A stretch of 6,448 bases of DNA from an uncultured Acidimicrobiaceae bacterium (lineage in GTDB: Bacteria > Actinomycetota > Acidimicrobiia > Acidimicrobiales > UBA8592): NCBI GenBank assembly GCA_913031515.1, contig CAJWET010000092.1, positions 1-6,448 on the forward strand. Direction: 5' to 3'. The position numbers and the translations under genes were made by a program. The notes below the pieces were generated by a model. That model saw nothing but the letters and a program-made list of their open reading frames with translations, was not told the DNA's origin and did no database searches. This document shows, piece after piece, positions 1 to 5,377 of the stretch. Position 1 is the first letter of the stretch, and each line of letters begins with the position of its first letter.

Positions 1-1482
1 GTCTTTTTGTATGCAAGCGTGCAATGGAGTGTCTCGCCCCATCACACTAGGTGGAACCGCTTTAGCGATTCTGTCGCCAAGGGCGTAAGGCTTATCAAGA
101 ACGCGGGCAGCATCACGTACTGCAGCTCGTGCCTTAATTTGAGAAAATGTTATGATCTGGGCTACGTGGTCTCGACCATACTGTTGAGCAACATAGCTAA
201 TCATTTGATCCCTATACCGTGAATCAAAGTCCATATCGATGTCTGGCATTGATATTCGCGAAGGGTTTAAGAATCTTTCAAAAAGTAGGTCATACTTAAT
301 TGGATCGAGATCCGTAATGAAAAGAGAGTACGCTACCGCACATCCGGCTGCAGAACCCCTACCTGGTCCAACTCGGATATTGTTGTCCCGAGCGTACCTA
401 ATTAGATCCCACGTTATTAAAAAGTACGCTGAGAAGCCCATATCGCTGATTACCTTGAGTTCGTACGTAAGACGGTCAGAAATTTCTGCCGTTAGTTTCT
501 CACCCCAACGCTCTTTCGCTCCCTTTAGGGTTAAATGTTGTAGATACTCATCTTCGTCGGTGAACCCTTCTGGTAATGGGAAATCAGGCAAAAGAGGATT
601 ACCGAACTCAATCTCGACGTTTGCTCTTTCAGCAATCCATAAGGTGTTATCACAAGCAACTTCAAGAGAACCAAATAGGTGCCGCATTTCGGCAGCACTT
701 TTTAAATAGTGCTGGTCTCCATGGAATTTGAACCTATTTGTATCACTGATTAGCGATCCGGTTTGGACACACAGGAGAGCATCATGTGCGACATGATCGT
801 GCTGGTGTGTGTAATGACTATCGTTTGTAGCGAGTAGAGGGGCCCCGAGTTTCTCTGCTATCCGAACTAGGGCGGGATTAGTTCGTTTTTGTTCTGGTAT
901 GCCATGGTCCTGAAGCTCAACGAACATATGGTCTCGGCCGAAAATTTCTTGCAGCCTACCTGCGCGTTCATACGCCTCTTCCTCATCGTCCCGAAGAAGT
1001 GCCTGCAGTACTTGCCCACCTAAACAACCTGTAGTGGCTATAACCCCCTCGTTATGATCGTTCAGGACTTCCCAATCAACTCTCGGTTTGTAATAGTAAC
1101 CCTCCATAAATGCCCGACTTGCCAATTGAATGAGATTTTTATATCCGGCGTTACTCTCAGCTAGAAGTGTTAGGTGGTAATAAAGTTTCCGCCCTCCCTC
1201 CGTGTTTCCGCCAGAATCGTCAACTCCACCTTTTCCGCGTTTGGGCCGCTCGACTCTTGACTCGTAGGCCATGTACGCCTCGGTGCCGATGATCGGCTTA
1301 ACTCCTTTATCAATGCATGCTCGATAGAACGGCAATACTCCATACATATTTCCATGATCAGTAATTCCAAGAGCTTTTTGGTTGTCTTGAACTGCCGCAC
1401 CCACTAGTTCTTCAAGGCGCGAAGCCCCATCCAGCATCGAATACTCTGTGTGCACATGAAGATGGGTGAAAGACTTCGCCAC
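1..1482 (-). CDS. dnaE: DNA polymerase III alpha subunit, N-terminal 494 residues (gene runs off left edge)
   Basis: Catalytic subunit of the replicative DNA polymerase. Reading right to left, the frame is open for 494 codons with no interruption. The PHP domain comes first (about residues 5-225): HLHVHTEYSMLDGA, ITDHGN, GTEAY, YYHL, TTGCL and TNDSHY. All nine residues expected to bind metals in an active PHP site can be seen: H9, H11, D18, H43, E68, H103, C153, D221 and H223. The polymerase domain follows with VGPGRGSAAG (371-380) and the palm motif PDIDMDFD (413-420), where D414 and D416 correspond to the catalytic aspartates of bacterial C-family polymerases. The fingers, tau/beta-binding and OB parts lie beyond the window. 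I chose GTG at 1482 because it gives the family-typical MAKSFTHLHVHTEYS. GTG at 1491 is also in frame, just after a TAA, and AAGGGG at 1495-1500 lies 3 nt upstream of it or 12 nt upstream of 1482. The gene lies 101 nt after bpa. The overall pattern resembles mycobacterial DnaE1 rather than DnaE2. Confidence 0.97.
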   Translation of the reverse strand, partial: MAKSFTHLHVHTEYSMLDGASRLEELVGAAVQDNQKALGITDHGNMYGVLPFYRACIDKGVKPIIGTEAYMAYESRVERPKRGKGGVDDSGGNTEGGRKLYYHLTLLAESNAGYKNLIQLASRAFMEGYYYKPRVDWEVLNDHNEGVIATTGCLGGQVLQALLRDDEEEAYERAGRLQEIFGRDHMFVELQDHGIPEQKRTNPALVRIAEKLGAPLLATNDSHYTHQHDHVAHDALLCVQTGSLISDTNRFKFHGDQHYLKSAAEMRHLFGSLEVACDNTLWIAERANVEIEFGNPLLPDFPLPEGFTDEDEYLQHLTLKGAKERWGEKLTAEISDRLTYELKVISDMGFSAYFLITWDLIRYARDNNIRVGPGRGSAAGCAVAYSLFITDLDPIKYDLLFERFLNPSRISMPDIDMDFDSRYRDQMISYVAQQYGRDHVAQIITFSQIKARAAVRDAARVLDKPYALGDRIAKAVPPSVMGRDTPLHACIQKD

Positions 1483-1583
1483 CGCTACCACTTACCCCTT
1501 AACCCTGCCGGTCTCAAATAACAAATTACATCTCTGTCATTCATCTTCTCTTTCTAGCGCAGATGAAGGACTTACGCCAATGA
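1483..1583 (-). other. bpa-dnaE intergenic spacer
   Basis: This 101-nt gap follows the bpa stop and precedes dnaE. It contains the purine-rich AAGGGG (1495-1500) that probably serves as the dnaE ribosome-binding site. I see no convincing -35/-10 pair and no GC-rich hairpin followed by a T run, so there is no sequence reason to end transcription here. dnaE may be read through from bpa or may have a promoter I cannot recognise. Confidence 0.4.
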
Positions 1584-2102
1584 CTATAAATAAGTTCCTG
1601 GCCGGCTTTCCGAGTCATCATCAGAGTCTGTGCCATCACTAGCCTGACGTGGAGCTCCAGGCAATAGCGCTCCACCAGATCGCATATTAGCAAGCTGTTG
1701 TTGAGCAGCCATTTGTTGAGCGAAAAGGGTCGCTTGAATGCCTTGGATGAGGCCTTCAAGCCAACCAACAAGTTGGGCCTGAGCGACTCGAAGTTCAGCT
1801 TCGCTTGGGATTTCTTCATCACCGAATGGCAAGGTGATTCGATTTAATTCGTCGCTTAGGTCGGGAGATAAAGCAGAACCGAGTTCTTTTACCGAAGTGT
1901 CGTAGATTTCCCGCATTCTGTCTCTACTGCCTTCATCAAGCGCCACTTCTCGCAATTCGTCGAGCAACTGACGCAACATTGACCCGACGCGCATAACTTT
2001 TGCGGGTTGTTCTATAAATTCACCTTCGGGGGTATCTTCAGGATTTTCAGCGTCAACTAATTCAGTCTGTTCAACGGTCACATGCTCTGGATTGTCACTC
2101 AT
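1584..2102 (-). CDS. bpa: Bacterial proteasome activator (Bpa/PafE family)
   Basis: A 172-residue protein matching the Bpa/PafE family (M. tuberculosis Rv3780), which forms a ring that caps the 20S proteasome and opens its gate without ATP, letting unfolded proteins enter. The conserved core spans about residues 31-141: EQPAKVMRVGSMLRQLLDEL, LDEGSRDRMREIY, ELNRITLPF, PSEAELRVAQAQLVGWLEGL and GIQATLFAQQMAAQQQL. These correspond closely to mycobacterial blocks. The N-terminal 30 residues and the tail at about 142-168 are acidic, low in complexity and probably disordered. The chain ends in GTYL, equivalent to the GQYL end by which Bpa docks into the alpha-ring pockets. Length is close to the mycobacterial protein. 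The ATG at 2102 has only a distant GGAAGA (12 nt upstream). The gene follows the phosphodiesterase after 37 nt and precedes dnaE. Known from the family: activator role. Inferred: that this genome encodes prcA/prcB, which are not in the window. Confidence 0.93.
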   Translation of the reverse strand: MSDNPEHVTVEQTELVDAENPEDTPEGEFIEQPAKVMRVGSMLRQLLDELREVALDEGSRDRMREIYDTSVKELGSALSPDLSDELNRITLPFGDEEIPSEAELRVAQAQLVGWLEGLIQGIQATLFAQQMAAQQQLANMRSGGALLPGAPRQASDGTDSDDDSESRPGTYL

Positions 2103-2139
2103 ATTCTTATAGTATCTTCCTTTACCTCATGATGAAATA

Positions 2140-3237
2140 CTATGAGTTCTTTAAGGCAAGAAGGGGTACTAACCTTTCTTCATCGGTAACAGAGCCATGT
2201 CGGGCAACTAAGTTGGGGCCGGACTTTTTGTCTGGTACTAATGCTGTTTCAGCATGGACCACTAACGCTACTTGACCCAACCGCGAGCGAGCCGCTTCGG
2301 AGATATCTCTACCAAACCAGCCTTGATTCAAAAGGTCATGAACGGTGAAAACCCACGCTACCTCCCCATGCGCTTCGGTTGCAGCGTCAATGATTCGTTC
2401 AATCTGCTGATCTTTCGCGTGTAGCCAAACAAAACGGGCTTCGCCCGAGATGCCTGTCGCCATATTTAAAACATCAGGAGAGATCTCAGTGAGATTTTCT
2501 CCTACTTGGACCATTCCATGGTCAGCGGTGATGATAAGCGACGCCCCCTTCGGTAGTTCTTCAACTATCGATTGGACGATGTGATCTATCTGTCGAAGTT
2601 CTGCCTCATAGTGCAAGCCGAACCCTTTGATATGGCCTACTTTATCTAGGCCGTCATAATAAACGTAGACAAACGATTCCCCACCTCGGAGAGCGCTTCC
2701 GACCTCTACTGCAATAGAGCTAACCATCCAATAACCGGCATAGTTGGTATGGCGTAAGTGGGCAGCTGTGAAGCCTCCGTCTACAAAGGCTGCTGGCGAA
2801 ATCACAGTGGGACTCTCTCCATTAAAGGGAATGATTGGTTGGAATTGTTGTGGCTCGATTTCAGCCGCTGCCGGGCCGCTCTCAGTCGTCCATCTCAAAA
2901 TGTTTAGAGTTTCACTCCCTACTCGAATCTTGTATCCGACTATTCCATGTTCACCTGGTGTGCTGCCAGTGGTTATCGAAGTAAGAGCCGTGGAAGTTGT
3001 TGTAGGGAAGACAGTGCTAATGACATTGTCGCTAAAGTCCGCTAGGGAAGGGAGTAGGTATTTGTAACGGCAATATTGTTCGTATCCCAATCCGTCGAGG
3101 ACAAGAAGTACGACTTGATTGGACTCCAGAATTTCATTTGGAATCCATCCTTCACCGATTTCCTTATGCTGTATAAGTGCCGGAACGATGTTATTTACGC
3201 AGGCACCCGAATAGTCTGGAACGTCAATGTCTACCAT
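2140..3237 (-). CDS. Alkaline-phosphatase-superfamily phosphodiesterase / nucleotide pyrophosphatase
   Basis: A 365-residue enzyme of the type I phosphodiesterase/nucleotide pyrophosphatase branch of the alkaline phosphatase superfamily (Pfam Phosphodiest type). These enzymes use two metal ions, usually zinc, and a threonine nucleophile to split phosphodiester or phosphoanhydride bonds. Numbered from the ATG at 3237, the whole active site is visible: D48 in LVLDGLG, nucleophile T81 in FPTTTSTALTS, D198 and H202 in DGLDKVGH, D239 and H240 in TADHGM, and H347 in RHGS. I see no signal peptide or membrane segment, so it is probably cytoplasmic. The substrate cannot be read from the sequence. The start is ambiguous: ATG 3237 shares one base with the rluD stop (TGATG), while GTG 3240 overlaps by four. 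Neither has a strong ribosome-binding site, which fits translational coupling to rluD. The family is sure; the reaction is not. Confidence 0.9.
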   Translation of the reverse strand: MVDIDVPDYSGACVNNIVPALIQHKEIGEGWIPNEILESNQVVLLVLDGLGYEQYCRYKYLLPSLADFSDNVISTVFPTTTSTALTSITTGSTPGEHGIVGYKIRVGSETLNILRWTTESGPAAAEIEPQQFQPIIPFNGESPTVISPAAFVDGGFTAAHLRHTNYAGYWMVSSIAVEVGSALRGGESFVYVYYDGLDKVGHIKGFGLHYEAELRQIDHIVQSIVEELPKGASLIITADHGMVQVGENLTEISPDVLNMATGISGEARFVWLHAKDQQIERIIDAATEAHGEVAWVFTVHDLLNQGWFGRDISEAARSRLGQVALVVHAETALVPDKKSGPNLVARHGSVTDEERLVPLLALKNS

Positions 3238-4169
3238 CACTGAACTCTATCTAGTATCTTCAACAGCTCTTGAGGCATTTCCGAAGTAAAGCTCAACCTT
3301 TCAGATGAAATGGGATGCGTGAAGATTAGAGATGACGAGTGAAGAAAGGGTCGAGAAACGGTAATAGAAGTACTTGAACCTCCATAAAGGTTATCTCCTA
3401 CCACAGGGTGGCCTATAGCTGAAAAATGGGCGCGAATCTGATGCGTTCTCCCCGTTTCAAGTTCACATTTAACCAAACTGCAGGGCTCGGGAGTTTTAAA
3501 TCGTTCGATGATCTCGTATCTGGTTCGGGCCTCTTTCCCATTTGAAACTACAGCTCTTCGAATTGGGTTTTTGGGGTCTCTGCCTAAGGGAGCATCAATT
3601 ATCCCTTTTTCTGCTTCTAAGTCGCCAAGGATGAGAGCCGTATATATTCTCTCGATTGTTCTTGCTTGAAGCTGTGTAGTTAGGGAAAGATGGCTTTCAT
3701 TCGATCGCGCAACTACTAGTAGCCCCGACGTTCCCTTATCTAACCGATGGACTATTCCGGGGCGTGTTGGGTCTCCAACGTTAGCAATATCTGGATAAAG
3801 CGACAGTAGGCCATTCGCCATTGTGCCTTTTTTTTGACTTGCTGCTGGGTGAACTACTAAGCCGGAGGGTTTGTCAACTACAACAAAACTTGCATCTTCG
3901 TAGACAATTGGTACGTTAATTTCCGAATCTGGTTTTATTTCCGCTGGCTCGACTAGGAGCCTCGAGCCAACGACGATACGGTCACCGGAGGAAACCTTTT
4001 CAGAACCTTTTTTTACTATGGAATCGTTACGAAAAACTTCGCCTTCTTTTATACATCTGGACACCATGGATCTACTGGCTCCGGTAATGAAGGAGATAAC
4101 CCGATCGACCCTTTCGCCATCTAATGCATCAGGTACATATTCGCTTACGGCTGAATGTTCCTCAATCAT
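3237..4169 (-). CDS. rluD: RluD-family 23S rRNA pseudouridine synthase
   Basis: A 310-residue pseudouridine synthase of the RluA/RluD family, which isomerises selected uridines in RNA. An N-terminal S4 RNA-binding domain (about residues 15-75, with VDRVISFITGASRSMVSRCI) precedes the catalytic domain. Visible catalytic-domain motifs are VVDKPSGLVVHP (97-108), the signature HRLDKGTSGLLV (141-152) holding catalytic D144, and GRTHQIRAHF near the C-terminal third. S4 domain plus length fits RluD, which modifies helix 69 of 23S rRNA, but RluA/RluC-type relatives differ mainly in target, so the specific uridines are inferred. The ATG at 4169 overlaps the end of lspA by 8 nt and is preceded at 7 nt by a strong GGGAGGTG. 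The end overlaps the next gene. The same lspA-rluD pairing is common in bacteria, including mycobacteria. Confidence 0.93.
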   Translation of the reverse strand: MIEEHSAVSEYVPDALDGERVDRVISFITGASRSMVSRCIKEGEVFRNDSIVKKGSEKVSSGDRIVVGSRLLVEPAEIKPDSEINVPIVYEDASFVVVDKPSGLVVHPAASQKKGTMANGLLSLYPDIANVGDPTRPGIVHRLDKGTSGLLVVARSNESHLSLTTQLQARTIERIYTALILGDLEAEKGIIDAPLGRDPKNPIRRAVVSNGKEARTRYEIIERFKTPEPCSLVKCELETGRTHQIRAHFSAIGHPVVGDNLYGGSSTSITVSRPFLHSSSLIFTHPISSERLSFTSEMPQELLKILDRVQ

Positions 4170-4665
4170 ATTCCGGCACCTCCCTCAATTTCATAAGGAA
4201 CAGTGCTGGAAGTCCAACTACTAAGGCCATATCGGAGATATTGAAGATCGGCCACCATTGAAAATCAATAAAATCAACTACTCCCCCGTTTAAAGACCAA
4301 AACCCATTCTCGCTTCTCAAAACACGGTCAATCGCATTTCCAAGCACTCCTCCAAGAACTACACCAAATAGGGCCATCGTTAGATTCGTTTTTGCCGATT
4401 TTGATAGGTGGATGATTGCCACTGCTGCAGCTAGGGCTAGAACTGCCAATATCGGCGTATACGCAGTGCCAAGGGAGAAAGATGCACCCTTATTGCGGAT
4501 TACGTTCAATTGCAGAGTCCAAAAAAGTTCAACAGGTTCTCGATTTTCTAACCATGCGACCACCAATATTTTCGTGGCCTGATCTATCCCAATGACAATC
4601 AGTGCGGGTAACAGTAGATAATTTCGAGGAGTTCCCACCGTATTACTTTCGAATCGAGTTTTCAC
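4162..4665 (-). CDS. lspA: Lipoprotein signal peptidase II
   Basis: A 167-residue inner-membrane aspartyl protease that removes the signal peptide from diacylglyceryl-modified prolipoproteins. Hydrophobic segments appear at about residues 16-38, 70-87, 97-113 and 144-159, giving the usual four membrane spans. Family motifs are IDQATK (27-32), NKGASFS (58-64), GGVLGNAIDR (105-114) with catalytic D113, and FNISDMAL (141-148) with catalytic D145. Length is typical. The start is GTG at 4665: an in-frame TGA lies three codons upstream, so it is the most upstream choice, and the upstream region has only a weak GAG. GTG at 4638 is an alternative and would still keep the first membrane span. It lies 65 nt after the TraR/DksA-like gene and overlaps rluD by 8 nt. 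Its presence says the organism makes lipoproteins and so should also have lgt. Confidence 0.96.
   Translation of the reverse strand: MKTRFESNTVGTPRNYLLLPALIVIGIDQATKILVVAWLENREPVELFWTLQLNVIRNKGASFSLGTAYTPILAVLALAAAVAIIHLSKSAKTNLTMALFGVVLGGVLGNAIDRVLRSENGFWSLNGGVVDFIDFQWWPIFNISDMALVVGLPALFLMKLREVPEYD
4177..4184 (-). promoter_or_regulatory. Strong ribosome-binding site for rluD
   Basis: On the minus strand GGGAGGTG ends 7 nt before the ATG at 4169 and lies inside the last codons of lspA. It is the best Shine-Dalgarno match in the window. It supports the rluD start and independent re-initiation at the lspA-rluD overlap. Confidence 0.75.
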
Positions 4666-4730
4666 AGGAGTTGCTCATTTAGGCCAGAATAGTGTCTCGG
4701 ACATAGCGTTTTATAGCAGCAACGCCAAGT
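4666..4730 (-). other. Short spacer between the TraR/DksA-like gene and lspA
   Basis: These 65 nt contain TATAAA on the minus strand, but I find no -35 partner at 16-18 nt. There is no terminator-like hairpin. The spacer is short enough for read-through from the upstream gene. Confidence 0.3.
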
Positions 4731-5177
4731 CTACCGCCTTAAGAAACCACCGGTCTTGTACTCTACTCGTTCAGCGGCCCACGGGATAGCCCGAAGTCTT
4801 TCTTTAGGAATTCGCTTACCTGAAACAACGCATATGCCATATGTTCCCGCTTTTAAACGGTCTAGAGCTTGATCGATTTCTTCAACGGCTGCTTGTGCGT
4901 GCGCACTTAAAGCTAAATCCCTCTCCCTTTCTACGGCAAGAGTGTCGCCTTCTCCGCCTTCCTCGTCGAATTGAACGTCACCTGGCTCTCGACCTTCAAT
5001 TAACGCATCGGCCTCTGCCCTAAGTGATTCAGCAGAACGTACATATCTTCCGCGTTCTTCAAGTAGTAACGTTTTTTGTGCGTCTAAAAATTTTTTGTCG
5101 AAAGGTTTCTTCTTTGCAGGAGCCTTCTTCTTTGCAGGAGCCTTCTTCTTTGCAGGAGCCTTCTTCTTTGTAGCCAT
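4731..5177 (-). CDS. TraR/DksA-family protein with degenerate zinc finger and Lys/Ala/Pro-rich N-terminus
   Basis: A 148-residue protein with a DksA/TraR layout. The tail (residues 4-24) is four KKK blocks separated by APA and very basic. Residues about 26-110 are charged and helical, in two arms joined by an acidic turn (GDVQFDEEGGEGD), as in the DksA coiled-coil hairpin. The C-terminal part GTYGICVVSGKRIPKERLRAIPWAAERVEYK aligns, in pieces, with the DksA zinc-finger region, yet only C116 of the four ligand cysteines remains; the other positions are S119, R137 and Y140. The frame is clean there, so this does not look like a frameshift. DksA proteins bind RNA polymerase through the secondary channel and alter promoter response; whether this one does is inferred. 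I chose ATG 5177 because GGGAAGAG lies 4 nt upstream; a TTG at 5207 would add ten residues without support. It is the first gene of the minus-strand run, divergent from ileS. Confidence 0.85.
   Translation of the reverse strand: MATKKKAPAKKKAPAKKKAPAKKKPFDKKFLDAQKTLLLEERGRYVRSAESLRAEADALIEGREPGDVQFDEEGGEGDTLAVERERDLALSAHAQAAVEEIDQALDRLKAGTYGICVVSGKRIPKERLRAIPWAAERVEYKTGGFLRR
5107..5170 (-). repeat. 18-nt tandem repeat inside the TraR/DksA-like gene
   Basis: Three perfect plus-strand copies of TTCTTCTTTGCAGGAGCC at 5107-5124, 5125-5142 and 5143-5160 are followed by a partial fourth copy (first ten bases) at 5161-5170. On the coding strand each unit encodes six residues, Lys/Ala/Pro-rich (KKKAPA register). 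Because the unit is a multiple of three, gain or loss of copies changes tail length but not frame. Confidence 0.95.
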
Positions 5178-5181
5178 AATT

Positions 5182-5189
5182 CTCTTCCC
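5182..5189 (-). promoter_or_regulatory. Ribosome-binding site deciding the TraR/DksA-like start
   Basis: GGGAAGAG on the minus strand ends 4 nt before the ATG at 5177. It is the reason for preferring MATKKK as the N-terminus over the in-frame TTG at 5207. Confidence 0.6.
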
Positions 5190-5377
5190 AGACTGACTAT
5201 TGTTCAAACAACCTATTGGTTTGGGGGTGGAGTTTACCGGCTAGTTGCCAAAACTGTGGTGATATTCACAAACTCAAGACTTTTTCTTTGTAAAGAATAA
5301 TGTTTTTGCCTAAACGAAAGACGTCTGGTAGCCGAATTCAAGAGTAACCTCTATGAATATCTAGAGTTAGTGAAGCC
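5190..5377. promoter_or_regulatory. Divergent promoter region between the TraR/DksA-like gene and ileS
   Basis: The two genes start 200 nt apart and point away from each other, so this spacer must hold promoters for both unless a distant one is used. I cannot place a convincing -35/-10 pair on either strand. Visible small features are a dyad with 4-bp arms, GTGATATTCAC (5259-5269), an 8-bp perfect palindrome AGACGTCT (5319-5326), and AT-rich runs at about 5281-5306. The stretch before the ileS ATG has only a weak purine match. A T-box leader is often found upstream of ileS in actinobacteria; I see no good T-box core (UGGNACC), only the partial TGGTAGCC at 5326-5333. Confidence 0.45.

Noticed and set aside
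239..709. Plus-strand open frame of 156 codons
   Set aside because: It lies wholly inside the polymerase domain of dnaE on the other strand, has no family resemblance, and dnaE is clear throughout this stretch.
1483..1583. Rho-independent terminator between bpa and dnaE
   Set aside because: No GC-rich hairpin followed by a U run is present on the minus strand.
1541..1822. Minus-strand open frame of 93 codons overlapping bpa in another frame
   Set aside because: The overlapping bpa frame matches a known family along its length; this one shows no motifs.
2744..3067. Plus-strand open frame of 107 codons
   Set aside because: It is antisense to the conserved active-site region of the phosphodiesterase and has no recognisable domain.
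4731..4850. Frameshift as the cause of the missing zinc cysteines in the TraR/DksA-like protein
   Set aside because: I read the codons through this stretch: the framework residues on both sides of the lost cysteines are in one frame up to the stop, so substitution is the better explanation.
5107..5170. CRISPR-like array
   Set aside because: The units are 18 nt and directly adjacent with no spacers, and they encode a regular Lys/Ala/Pro tail inside a gene.
5208..5377. T-box riboswitch before ileS
   Set aside because: There is no full UGGNACC core and I could not find a convincing specifier stem; the partial match is too short to call.
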